9,831 nt of DNA from Bacteroidales bacterium (GCA_029932445.1 JAOZQB010000107.1:1-9831); one strand, 5' to 3'; numbered from the stretch's first letter, positions 1 to 6,872 are shown. Notes: a model not told the origin generated them from the letters alone. Numbers and translations: made by a program.

Positions 1-1
1 A

Positions 2-697
2 GGAAATATAAATTCCGAATGGTTTTTAAGACCGGGCATTCAATTCAAATATTCAAGACGTTCGATAGATTTTGAAAAATTAATTTTCGGAGATCAACTT
101 TTAGGAAATCAACCCGTAAGTGTTGAAGCACGTCCTTTATCGAAAAAAGCCTATATTGATTTTACGGCGTCTCTTTTAGCATATACCGATTTATATTGGG
201 GTGGTTTTGCGGTAGATCATCTTTTGAGACCAAATCAATCTTTGTATGGTTATAATGACAGAATGAGCATGAAATGGTCTTTCTTCGGTGGTGCAAAAAT
301 ATTACTTCGCGATCAAAAAAGCAGACGTGTTCGCTACGGAAGAGATATGGAAAACGTTACTTTTGCATTTAATTATCAATATTGGGATAATTTTGATCAA
401 CTGGATGTCGGTGCATATTGGACACATGACCCGCTTATTCTCGGTGCATGGTTTCGCGGTATTCCGATTATTGACAAAAAAGATAAAACATTTAATAATA
501 TCGATGCAATTATTGTATTGGTCGGATTTAAACTTACGCCGGATTTAAAAATCGGTTACAGTTACGATATGACAATAATTCGAAATTTATTCAGTCATAC
601 CGGCGGAGCTCATGAAATTTCTTTAGTTTATGAGTTTAATAAAAATTTAGACCGCAGATTTGATAAACACACCATTATTCCGTGTCCGAGTTTTTAA
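2..697 (+). CDS. PorP/SprF family type IX secretion outer-membrane protein (5' truncated)
   Basis: The reading frame is open from the left edge to a TAA stop, giving 231 visible residues; the N-terminus, including any signal peptide, lies outside the window. The match to the PorP/SprF family is by recognition: a segment near the start reads RPGIQFKYSRRSIDFEKL, followed by GGFAVDHLLRPNQSLYG, a typical PorP/SprF strand and turn, and a late segment with LKIGYSYD and HEISLVYEF. Alternating hydrophobic and aromatic residues fit an outer-membrane beta-barrel, and the end (YEFNK, then a short basic tail) resembles a last strand. Family members such as PorP of Porphyromonas gingivalis and SprF of Flavobacterium johnsoniae work with the type IX secretion and gliding machinery; many paralogs exist and the specific role of this one is unknown. 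A TTG at 224 is internal and should not be taken as the start. The last 23 bases overlap the opposite-strand gene. Confidence 0.87.
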   Translation, partial: GNINSEWFLRPGIQFKYSRRSIDFEKLIFGDQLLGNQPVSVEARPLSKKAYIDFTASLLAYTDLYWGGFAVDHLLRPNQSLYGYNDRMSMKWSFFGGAKILLRDQKSRRVRYGRDMENVTFAFNYQYWDNFDQLDVGAYWTHDPLILGAWFRGIPIIDKKDKTFNNIDAIIVLVGFKLTPDLKIGYSYDMTIIRNLFSHTGGAHEISLVYEFNKNLDRRFDKHTIIPCPSF

Positions 698-950
698 TTT
701 GATGTTTTCTTGCTTTATAATCTGCAATTTTTTTTCCTGATAATTGTCCCAGAAAAAATGCTCCTACTAAGAACGGATATGTCCACCATTTAAATCCGAG
801 ATGAAATAAAAATCTTAGTCCCACTACAAAAGGAATAGGTACATGAACGGATAAAATCCATTGCCAAGAAAACTTTTTTGTTTTTGCACGCCACATTCCG
901 AAAGGAATATTTAATACAAAAACTAATATACTTACAATAAATAAATTCAT
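675..950 (-). CDS. Small three-helix membrane protein of unknown function
   Basis: A 91-residue protein starting with ATG, with a weak A/G-rich stretch (AAAAGA) just before it. Three hydrophobic segments are visible: residues about 2-19, 31-52 and 56-72. They are joined by a basic loop (RAKTKKFSWQW) and followed by a charged, lysine-rich tail (KKIADYKARKHQIKNSDTE), which suggests a small inner-membrane protein. Conserved-looking features are NIPFGMWR after helix 1, HVPIPFVVGLR in helix 2 and WWTYPFLVGAFFLGQ in helix 3. I recall similar short hypothetical proteins in other bacteria but no assigned function. Its 3' end overlaps the end of the PorP/SprF gene by 23 bases in the tail-to-tail orientation. 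Motif-like composition and a full-length frame argue that it is real. No terminator with a GC stem is visible beyond its stop. Confidence 0.72.
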   Translation of the reverse strand: MNLFIVSILVFVLNIPFGMWRAKTKKFSWQWILSVHVPIPFVVGLRFLFHLGFKWWTYPFLVGAFFLGQLSGKKIADYKARKHQIKNSDTE

Positions 951-1030
951 TCTTTTAAATCATTATTGATTTATTATTTAAAAACATGCGAAAATACAAT
1001 ATATATATATTTATTATATTCCTGTATATA

Positions 1031-1155
1031 AGTCCGTTAACAAGGACTGAAGTCCTTGTTTTTGTCGGGTTTATATTAACCCCCGACTTAAGTCGGGGGC
1101 TTAAACTAACCACCGACATTAGGGTTTTAACCCGTTGATAAAATTTTAATCGGAC
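1031..1155. repeat. Cluster of nested palindromes in an intergenic region (REP-like element)
   Basis: This lies in the gene-free stretch 951-1237. Four pairings are visible: a 10-base inverted repeat around a 2-base centre (1039-1048 with 1051-1060); a perfect 20-base palindrome CCCCCGACTTAAGTCGGGGG (1080-1099), enclosed by TGTCGG (1063-1068) with CCGACA (1113-1118) and GTTTA (1069-1073) with TAAAC (1102-1106); GGGTT/AACCC around two bases (1122-1133); and an outer GTCCG (1032-1036) with CGGAC (1151-1155). The GC-rich arms stand out against AT-rich surroundings. The layout resembles a repetitive extragenic palindromic element, but only one copy is seen here. The flanking 961-1030 is AT-rich with an (AT)6 run at 999-1010 and probably holds the leftward promoter of the 91-residue gene. 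Confidence 0.65.
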
Positions 1156-1180
1156 AACAATAATTCTAAATAAGAATTCA

Positions 1181-1215
1181 AAAATAAAAAAATGTGACCG
1201 TTTAAGTCACATTTT
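1181..1215 (-). terminator. Rho-independent terminator of the hsp20 gene
   Basis: Ten-base perfect arms (1189-1198, AAAATGTGAC, and 1206-1215, GTCACATTTT) enclose a 7-base loop. Read on the minus strand the stem begins about 22 bases after the hsp20 stop and runs into a T-rich tract (1181-1192 are nearly all A on the plus strand). This is the expected layout for a leftward intrinsic terminator. The stem is only moderately GC-rich. Confidence 0.75.
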
Positions 1216-1237
1216 CTGTGTAATTATTCAATTCAAT

Positions 1238-1666
1238 TTATTTAATTGCAATCTGCTTCGGTTTATTTATGATTTCCTCTTTTTTTCCGACTGTAATTAT
1301 TAATACCCCATTTTCTGATTTTGCTTCAATTTTTTCTTTATCTGCAATCTCGGGTAAAGTAAAGGATCTTGAGAAATTAAAATAATTAAATTCTCTTTTT
1401 GTGTATTGCCCTTTATCACTAACATCTGCCTCTTTAACATCAGCAGAAATTACCAATACATCGTTTTCTAAATTAATTTTAATGTCTTCTTTTTTCAAAC
1501 CGGGTGCAGCAAATTCGATTTTATATGCTGTTTCACTTTCAAAAACATTTACCGGCGGAACCGTCAAAACACGAGATTTTGCTAAAGGATTAATTTCTCC
1601 CGTAAAAAAATCGTCTAACCAATCAGGGAAAAACGGCGAACTTGGATTTCTTCTTATTACTGTCAT
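1238..1666 (-). CDS. hsp20: Small heat-shock protein, Hsp20/alpha-crystallin family
   Basis: A 142-residue ATP-independent holdase that binds unfolding proteins in the cytoplasm and keeps them refoldable; length is normal for the bacterial class. The N-terminal region (about 1-37) contains the usual phenylalanine- and tryptophan-rich segment (PFFPDWLDDFF). The alpha-crystallin domain covers roughly 38-129. It starts at PPVNVFESETAYKIEFAAPGL, continues with KEDIKINLENDVLVISAD, and ends with the family signature ENGVLIITV (119-126). The C-terminal tail carries an I-x-I motif (IAI, 139-141), which docks neighbouring subunits in the oligomer. It is a single gene with its own terminator downstream and about 156 bases to the preceding gene's stop, so it is probably transcribed alone. 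No CIRCE element or clear TAnnTTTG promoter was found upstream, so its stress control cannot be read. The ATG at 1666 is the first start in the frame that precedes the conserved N-terminus. Confidence 0.95.
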   Translation of the reverse strand: MTVIRRNPSSPFFPDWLDDFFTGEINPLAKSRVLTVPPVNVFESETAYKIEFAAPGLKKEDIKINLENDVLVISADVKEADVSDKGQYTKREFNYFNFSRSFTLPEIADKEKIEAKSENGVLIITVGKKEEIINKPKQIAIK

Positions 1667-1737
1667 GATTTCTATAATTTTAAGTTAATAATTCATTTAA
1701 TTAATTTCACTTAAAACATATCAATTTATATACCGAC

Positions 1738-1759
1738 ACTAAAAAACACTATTTTTAGT
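1738..1759. repeat. AT-only inverted repeat upstream of hsp20
   Basis: Eight-base perfect arms ACTAAAAA (1738-1745) and TTTTTAGT (1752-1759) flank a 6-base loop. It sits 72-93 bases upstream of the hsp20 start, between hsp20 and the end of the Lnb-like gene. It has no T-tract typical of a terminator. It could be an operator or upstream promoter structure, or chance in AT-rich DNA. Confidence 0.4.
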
Positions 1760-1767
1760 TAATACTC

Positions 1768-1814
1768 ATGCCAATTAGTCTGTTTGTATGTGAAAACATA
1801 TGTCAACATGGCAT
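1768..1814. repeat. Compound imperfect inverted repeat just after the Lnb-like gene
   Basis: Outer arms ATGCCA (1768-1773) and TGGCAT (1809-1814) enclose partly paired TGTTTG/CAACA and an inner stem TATGT (1787-1791) / ACATA (1796-1800) around GAAA. On the minus strand it begins 8 bases after the stop at 1823. It may stabilise or end the mgtE/Lnb-like transcript. No run of T follows, so it is not a standard intrinsic terminator. Confidence 0.4.
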
Positions 1815-1822
1815 ATATTGCA

Positions 1823-2992
1823 TTATTTTCTTAAATAAATAATACTCGAACGGACAATAATTATCAATTCCAAAGGCAGAACTGCATTATCAAACAGATT
1901 AATAAAAAATAAATCAGAAATCATTGTAAACAATATCAAAATTGAATACAATAAAAAGAAAAATTTAAGATATTTCTTACTGTTACGTTTTAATAAAAAA
2001 GCAGCAATAAAATAGAAGGGTGAAGCCCAAATGATATTTTGGTTACTCACAACTGAAGAATGATCGGTAAAAAACCACAGAAACAAAATATTAAGACCTA
2101 TAAACCCGAATATAAAAAATAAAGTTTTATCTAAAATCAAAAATTGTTTTTCATATTTAATTTCAAAAATTGTAAGAGCTAAAATAAATATTAAGAAGAT
2201 CCAAAAAACTCGATGAGGAGTAAATGTTAAAGAATCACGTGTCATTTCTTCGGCAGGCAGATAAAGCAAATTTTCTTGTTTAACAAATTGTTTTGTTCCT
2301 GCAGCTGTTTTTATTTGAGATTTATCGAAAATTACTTTTAAATAATCAGGTAAAAATGATGCATCTTTCACGGAAACTATTTCATCAACCGGACGACCAA
2401 GCGCTAAATTTATACCGAAGCGTTCCCAATCCTTTTCGTTTAAATACGGCATTAACATTTCACGGTATGACTGCTGTTTTCCTGAAAGTTTTTCGGGTAA
2501 AATTAAACTGTCTTTTAATGCATCACTAATAATTTTCAATACTCTTGTTGAACAATTATCTTTTAAGAAATCATATCGATAATACATATTCTCAGGCAAA
2601 GCATTTATTTTTAAAGCATGAAAAATAGTTATTTTTTGAGGACAGGATAAATTAAGCACTTGCTCTTTTATCGCTCTTTTCTCTTGTATATAAGACATTA
2701 CAAAATATCGATACGGCGAAACACTCAGCATATAATCTAACTTCCCTCTTGTAAATTTCATATAAAAACCCGGAGTCTCAAAATTAAATGTTCCGTAATT
2801 ATAAACATTATCAATTCTCAGAACAGGGTCTTTAATGCGAATTGCCGAATGTCCGAAAGTAGAATACAATTCATTTCCGGGGGCACAAGTAATAATGCTG
2901 ACTTCCGCATAAGAGCTGAGAGCTTGTCCGAAATTGATTTCAGAAATTAAAAGGAATACACAAAAAAATAATAGTTGCTTTATATTTCTCAT
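1823..2992 (-). CDS. lnb: DUF4105 protein, probable Lnb-type lipoprotein N-acyltransferase
   Basis: A 389-residue membrane protein. Residues 1-23 form a signal peptide or first membrane helix ending at INFGQ. The periplasmic DUF4105 domain follows (about 26-230), with STFGHSAIRI (44-53) and FLKDNCSTRVL (142-152). His48 and Cys147 are the expected papain-like catalytic pair of this family. After it come about four or five hydrophobic segments (about 262-278, 289-308, 320-334, 341-358, 370-381), with WFFTDHSSV at the end of the second. From family knowledge, Bacteroides Lnb has this architecture and adds the third acyl chain to lipoproteins, replacing Lnt; that function here is inferred from architecture alone. 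The start chosen is the ATG at 2992, 2 bases after the mgtE stop. A TTG at 2998 would overlap mgtE and adds only two residues. The spacing implies co-transcription with mgtE. A catalytically different DUF4105 paralog remains possible. Confidence 0.78.
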   Translation of the reverse strand: MRNIKQLLFFCVFLLISEINFGQALSSYAEVSIITCAPGNELYSTFGHSAIRIKDPVLRIDNVYNYGTFNFETPGFYMKFTRGKLDYMLSVSPYRYFVMSYIQEKRAIKEQVLNLSCPQKITIFHALKINALPENMYYRYDFLKDNCSTRVLKIISDALKDSLILPEKLSGKQQSYREMLMPYLNEKDWERFGINLALGRPVDEIVSVKDASFLPDYLKVIFDKSQIKTAAGTKQFVKQENLLYLPAEEMTRDSLTFTPHRVFWIFLIFILALTIFEIKYEKQFLILDKTLFFIFGFIGLNILFLWFFTDHSSVVSNQNIIWASPFYFIAAFLLKRNSKKYLKFFFLLYSILILFTMISDLFFINLFDNAVLPLELIIIVRSSIIYLRK

Positions 2993-2994
2993 AA

Positions 2995-4356
2995 TCAAAT
3001 AATTGCAAATAAAATACCGCCAATTGTCATATATATAAGAAGCCCGAATATATCATTTGATGTTGTAATAAACGGTCCGGTAGCAATAGCCGGGTCAATT
3101 TTTAATTTATAAAGTGCCAAAGGAACAAATGTTCCGAAAAGTGAAGCAAATATTATAACACTGAATAAGGCAACGCTAACCGTTAAAGTTAGAGCAAATG
3201 AATCGGAAAAGAAAAAATTATATCCGAATAAAATTACGGCACATATAATTCCGTTAATAAAAGCAACCGAAAATTCTTTAAATACTTTTTTAAAAGTACT
3301 TTCCATACTTATAGAACCATTTGCTAAACCTTGAACAACAATGGAAGCTGATTGAACTCCGGCATTTCCGCCCATAGCCGCAATTAAAGGAAGGAAAAAG
3401 GCCAATGCAGCATGACTTGCCAACTGAATTTCATAACCGGCCAATACTTTTGAACCTATTATTTCACCAATCAATCCGACTAACAACCAAGGTAAACGAG
3501 CACGCGTTAATCGCCATATTTTATCTGAATGTTCAACATCTTCAGAAATACCCGACATCATTTGATAATCTTTTTCAGCTTCTTCACGCATAACGTCAAC
3601 CAAATCATCAAAAGTTATACGCCCGAGAAGCCGCCCTAATTCATCCACTACGGGTAATGCTACAAGGTCATACTTATCGGATAAATTTGCAACATCTTCA
3701 GCCTTCATGTCTGCCTTAACGTATATCACATCTTCATTAAAAATATCCTTAATTTCAGAACCTTTTGAAGCCAACAATAATTTTGTTAAAGATACAGTAC
3801 CTCTCAGAATATAATCATCATCAACCACATACACATAATAAATATCATCAACTTCATTAACTTGTTTTCTTATTTCGGAAATTGCTTTTTCTACATCATT
3901 ATTAATATGAACCGTAATGATTTCTTTCGCCATCAAACCGCCGGCAGTATCTTCGTCATAGGACATCAGATCTGCAATATCACCGGCTTGTTCTATATCT
4001 TTTATTTTTTGAAGAACTTCACCTTGTCTTTCATCCGGCAAATCGGCAATCACATCGGCAGCATCATCGGAATCCATGTGATCGATAAATTTAGAAGCAA
4101 TAACCTCATCCGGAAGCACTTTCAAAAAACGACTTCGGTCATCATCATCTAATTCCGCAATGACATCGGCTGCCTTTTCTCGATCTTCTATTAATAAAAA
4201 CAGATATTTCGCCTGATCAAGATTTAAACTGTCATAGATTTCTGCAATATCAACAGCTCTCATTTCAGCCATTACTTCGGTAGCTTTCTTTTCTTCTTTT
4301 TTCTCGATAATTTCAATTAAATTATCTAAAAAGTCGCGTGTTAATTCAAAATGCAT
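2995..4356 (-). CDS. mgtE: Magnesium transporter/channel MgtE
   Basis: A 453-residue inner-membrane Mg2+ channel, full length for the family. In order: an acidic MgtE N domain (about 30-133, with repeated helical units such as AADVIAELDDDDRSRFL and DAADVIADLPDE); two CBS domains (about 138-197, starting AGGLMAKEIITV, and 203-258, containing LPVVDELGRLLGRITFDDLVDV); a connecting plug helix; then five membrane helices from about residue 285. The pore signatures GGNAGVQSASIVVQGLA (329-345) and DPAIATGPFITTSNDIFGLLIY are present. Asp435 sits where the selectivity-filter aspartate of Thermus MgtE lies. In the family, Mg2+ bound between the acidic N and CBS domains closes the pore, and the many D/E residues here fit that gating. 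The start is ATG, with no clear Shine-Dalgarno site. It is followed at 2 bases by the Lnb-like gene and preceded at 78 bases by the DUF2027/Smr gene. No M-box leader was recognised. Confidence 0.96.
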   Translation of the reverse strand: MHFELTRDFLDNLIEIIEKKEEKKATEVMAEMRAVDIAEIYDSLNLDQAKYLFLLIEDREKAADVIAELDDDDRSRFLKVLPDEVIASKFIDHMDSDDAADVIADLPDERQGEVLQKIKDIEQAGDIADLMSYDEDTAGGLMAKEIITVHINNDVEKAISEIRKQVNEVDDIYYVYVVDDDYILRGTVSLTKLLLASKGSEIKDIFNEDVIYVKADMKAEDVANLSDKYDLVALPVVDELGRLLGRITFDDLVDVMREEAEKDYQMMSGISEDVEHSDKIWRLTRARLPWLLVGLIGEIIGSKVLAGYEIQLASHAALAFFLPLIAAMGGNAGVQSASIVVQGLANGSISMESTFKKVFKEFSVAFINGIICAVILFGYNFFFSDSFALTLTVSVALFSVIIFASLFGTFVPLALYKLKIDPAIATGPFITTSNDIFGLLIYMTIGGILFAII

Positions 4357-4378
4357 AGCAAATAATTTTTAGAATTTA

Positions 4379-4407
4379 TAAAGTTAAAAAATTAATGCAG
4401 ATAACAA
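4379..4407 (-). promoter_or_regulatory. Possible mgtE promoter (Bacteroidota type)
   Basis: On the minus strand a TTG (4407-4405) is followed after 18 bases by TAACTTTA (4386-4379), which matches TAnnTTTG at all fixed positions but the last. It lies in the 78-base gap before mgtE. The sequence is AT-rich, so chance matches are likely, and mgtE may instead be read through from the gene upstream. Confidence 0.35.
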
Positions 4408-4434
4408 GTTTATTCAAACTGTTCATTAAATCTT

Positions 4435-5466
4435 TTATCGTCTCAACAAAACCATTGTTGCACCGTATCCGTATTCTTTAAACGATGCATCCTGAAATTG
4501 ATATTGTTTATATTTATGTTGCAATTCATTGCGAATTTTCAGTTTCAAACTTCCCGTTCCTACGCCGTGAATAAAAACAATACGTTTATACCCTTCTTTA
4601 ATAGCCGATGCCATTTCCTTATGAAAAACATCCAGTTGAAATTGCAGTTTTCCGAAATCTGACATTCCGGTTTCATCATCAATTAATTCATGAATATGTA
4701 AGTCGACTTCTTTTATCAGTTTTGGTTCTTTCTTTATAAATTCTTTCGGTTTATTCAGTTTATTATTTTGATCTTCTTTTTGATTTATAATCTTCTTTAA
4801 GTCTTTATTTTTAAGATTTTCCGTTACTTGTTGCATTAAATTACTTTCATATACCGGTAAAATCAATGCGAATTCATCAAAAAAATCATTTTCTTTATAA
4901 GTACCTTGCTTAAAGAATTTTACAGTTCTGAAATTAATTTCTTTATGAATCGGTTTTAAGATATCAAATTCTTTTTTATCAAAGAAAATCACTTGTAAAA
5001 TAATTTCGGTATTATCAGGAAGCATATTAATTTCCAAAGAGTGAATTTTTTCTTTTACATTGGGTTCCAATGTTCCCGTTATTCCTTTATATTTTTTTGA
5101 ACCTTTAAATGCATAATTATAATAAAGAAAATAGTTGCTGTCATTAATTAAATAAACATCTGAATCAGAATCGATTAACTTATTTTGATTTTCAGGAACA
5201 AAAGCCAAATAAATATTTACTTCCTCAGTATCAGTATAAATCGGTTCTTCTTCTAAAGGATTTATTTTACTTTGAACTTCCGTTTTTTCAGTTGTTGATT
5301 GAAACTTAATATCAGAATAATCAGGCATTAATTCTTCTGTCAATATCGGAATTTCAAAACCGGTATCATTTAATACCTTTACGGTTTGATTATCTATTAT
5401 ATCCGTAACAATACCTCCGCCTACTTCATTCAAAAACTTAACTTTATCACCTACTTTAATCTTCAT
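4435..5466 (-). CDS. DUF2027 and Smr domain protein
   Basis: A 343-residue cytoplasmic protein. The N-terminus (about 1-50) is a small beta-rich domain (VGDKVKFLNEVGGGIVTDI...TVKVLNDTGFEIPIL) of the kind found at the start of Bacteroidota DUF2027 proteins. A middle domain follows (about 80-210, rich in beta-strand patterns: VNIYLAFVPEN, YFLYYNYAFKG). A lysine-rich linker (about 216-252) leads to a C-terminal Smr domain (about 252-343). Smr signatures are VDLHIHEL (254-261, the LDLHG-like motif), VFIHGVGTGSLK (297-308, the HGxGxG motif) and YGYGATMVLLRR at the end. Smr domains of MutS2 and related proteins bind or cut nucleic acids, and some act at collided ribosomes. The MutS ATPase and clamp parts are absent, so this is not MutS2. 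The substrate of the DUF2027 type is not known to me. It reads away from queA, with a shared 146-base promoter region. Confidence 0.88.
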   Translation of the reverse strand: MKIKVGDKVKFLNEVGGGIVTDIIDNQTVKVLNDTGFEIPILTEELMPDYSDIKFQSTTEKTEVQSKINPLEEEPIYTDTEEVNIYLAFVPENQNKLIDSDSDVYLINDSNYFLYYNYAFKGSKKYKGITGTLEPNVKEKIHSLEINMLPDNTEIILQVIFFDKKEFDILKPIHKEINFRTVKFFKQGTYKENDFFDEFALILPVYESNLMQQVTENLKNKDLKKIINQKEDQNNKLNKPKEFIKKEPKLIKEVDLHIHELIDDETGMSDFGKLQFQLDVFHKEMASAIKEGYKRIVFIHGVGTGSLKLKIRNELQHKYKQYQFQDASFKEYGYGATMVLLRR

Positions 5467-5491
5467 AATTCAATATATTTTAAAATTTTTG

Positions 5492-5516
5492 CAAAAATAC
5501 GTTTTTTAAATTCCAA
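5492..5516 (-). promoter_or_regulatory. Probable promoter of the DUF2027/Smr gene
   Basis: On the minus strand TATTTTTG (5499-5492) is a full match to the Bacteroidota -7 element TAnnTTTG, 26-33 bases before the ATG. The nearest upstream TTG (5516-5514) is only 14 bases away, shorter than usual. The -7 call is reasonable but the -33 call is weak. The ten bases AAAAATACGT that contain most of this element recur at 5541-5550. Confidence 0.45.
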
Positions 5517-5565
5517 TCCATAATAAAAAATCGTCGACATAAAAATACGTACATTTTTTTTGTTT

Positions 5566-5597
5566 TTGATAATTTTTAATCGGAAGTTCTATCTTTG
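5566..5597 (+). promoter_or_regulatory. Promoter of the queA operon
   Basis: TTG (5566-5568, part of a TTTTTG) is followed after 21 bases by TATCTTTG (5590-5597), a full match to TAnnTTTG. The implied transcript begins only about 10 bases before the queA ATG at 5613, so there is almost no leader and no room for a preQ1 riboswitch. The arrangement fits known Bacteroidota promoters. Confidence 0.62.
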
Positions 5598-5612
5598 TCG
5601 AAATTTTAGTGA

Positions 5613-6821
5613 ATGAACATAAAAGAAATACAAATTGAGGATTATTATTACGATTTACCAAATGAAAAAATTGCTAAATATCCGCTTAAAAGAAGAGAAG
5701 AATCTAAATTATTAATTTATAAAAGCGAAAATATAAGTCATAAACATTTTTACGACATCCCTGAGATATTATCAAAAAATGATTTAGTTATTTTCAACTC
5801 AACAAAAGTTATTCAAGCACGATTGCTGTTTCATAAAAAAACAGGTGCAAAAATTGAGATATTTTGTCTTGAACCCTATGAACCTGCCGATTATGAGCAA
5901 ATATTCCAAACAAAGAAAAAATGTAAATGGAAATGCAATGTCGGGAATTCAAAAAAATGGAAATCCGGAAAATTAAGCTTTGACTACCTTATTAACGGCA
6001 AAGATTTAACGCTTTTTGCAGAACGGATTTCTACTGATAATAATTCTCAAATTATAGAATTCACTTGGGAAAATTCTGATTTTAGTTTTGCAGAGATATT
6101 AGAAAACGCGGGAGAAACTCCTATACCGCCCTATCTTAACAGAAATTCAGAAGAAAGTGACAAAACTCGTTACCAAACGGTATATTCAAAACAAAAAGGT
6201 TCTGTTGCAGCTCCGACAGCCGGCTTACACTTTACGGAAGATTTAATAAAGGAACTTCAGGATAAAGGGATTAAGACTTCCGAATTAATATTGCATGTCG
6301 GTGCAGGAACTTTCAAACCGGTAAAAACTAAAACAATCGATGAACATGAAATGCATACTGAACATTTTATTGTTACCGAAAATTTGATATCTGAATTAAT
6401 ATCGAATCTAAATCATATTGTTTCCGTAGGTACAACAAGTGTAAGAACTTTAGAAAGCTTATATTGGCTCGGAGTTAAATTAGAAAATAATAATAATTTA
6501 AACAAGTTTCATATTTATCAATGGGAAGTCTATAAATTACCCGTGAAAATAAGTGTGGAAAAGGCATTGAATAACATCCTGAAGTATCTGAGAAATAATC
6601 ATAAAAAATATATAGAAGCTACAACTCAAATAATAATTGTTCCCGGTTACCAATTTAAAATTATTAATAAATTAATTACTAATTTTCACCAACCAAAAAG
6701 TACATTATTGCTGTTAATAGCAGCTTTCACAGGAAATAATTGGCATAAAATATACAATTATGCATTAAATAATAAATTCCGATTTTTAAGTTACGGCGAC
6801 AGTTCAATATTAATTCCTTAA
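5613..6821 (+). CDS. queA: S-adenosylmethionine:tRNA ribosyltransferase-isomerase QueA
   Basis: This enzyme transfers and rearranges the ribosyl part of SAM onto preQ1 in the wobble position of tRNAs for Tyr, His, Asp and Asn, giving epoxyqueuosine. The 402-residue product carries the family signatures in order: YDLPNEKIAKYPLKRREESKLL near the N-terminus, NDLVIFNSTKVIQARL (56-71), AGETPIPPYLNR (166-177), RYQTVYSKQKGSVAAPTAG (186-204) followed by LHFT, LHVGAGTFKPVK (227-238), MHTEHF (247-252), GTTSVRTLES (273-282), TNFHQPKSTLLLLIAAFTG (356-374) and FLSYGDSSIL (391-400). It is longer than the E. coli enzyme (about 356 residues), mainly through added lysine-rich sequence at about 88-155 and 283-310; I believe this is common in Bacteroidota. 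No key motif is missing. It is first in a rightward group, 51 bases ahead of the phosphatase gene. Confidence 0.96.
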   Translation: MNIKEIQIEDYYYDLPNEKIAKYPLKRREESKLLIYKSENISHKHFYDIPEILSKNDLVIFNSTKVIQARLLFHKKTGAKIEIFCLEPYEPADYEQIFQTKKKCKWKCNVGNSKKWKSGKLSFDYLINGKDLTLFAERISTDNNSQIIEFTWENSDFSFAEILENAGETPIPPYLNRNSEESDKTRYQTVYSKQKGSVAAPTAGLHFTEDLIKELQDKGIKTSELILHVGAGTFKPVKTKTIDEHEMHTEHFIVTENLISELISNLNHIVSVGTTSVRTLESLYWLGVKLENNNNLNKFHIYQWEVYKLPVKISVEKALNNILKYLRNNHKKYIEATTQIIIVPGYQFKIINKLITNFHQPKSTLLLLIAAFTGNNWHKIYNYALNNKFRFLSYGDSSILIP

Positions 6822-6872
6822 TTTCTGTTTTTTTATTATTTTTACAAATATCTAAAATTAATTAATTGTATT

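Noticed and set aside
288..548. Second-frame open reading frame inside the PorP/SprF gene
   Set aside because: It is fully contained in a gene with family motifs and has no domain signature of its own.
224..697. A shorter PorP/SprF protein starting at TTG 224
   Set aside because: The frame is open to the left edge, and the residues before 224 already match the family (RPGIQFKYSRRSIDF, GGFAVDHLL), so 224 is internal.
1031..1155. CRISPR array or tRNA gene in the gene-free stretch
   Set aside because: The palindromes differ from each other and are not regularly spaced direct repeats, and no cloverleaf with TTC-type arm or CCA end was seen.
1401..1688. Rightward open frame antisense to hsp20
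   Set aside because: It lies almost wholly inside the clear Hsp20 gene, has no recognisable motif, and reads as a shadow of that gene's codon use. The same holds for plus-strand frames at 2293-2529, 3405-3593 and 3862-4152.
4357..4434. Magnesium riboswitch (M-box) ahead of mgtE
   Set aside because: The gap is only 78 bases, too short and too AT-rich for an M-box, and no conserved core was recognised.
4435..5466. MutS2 (recombination suppressor)
   Set aside because: Only the C-terminal Smr domain is shared; there is no MutS ATPase with a Walker motif, and the length is far too short.
5569..5612. preQ1 riboswitch ahead of queA
   Set aside because: The best promoter leaves about 10 bases of leader, and no preQ1 aptamer-like pseudoknot was seen.
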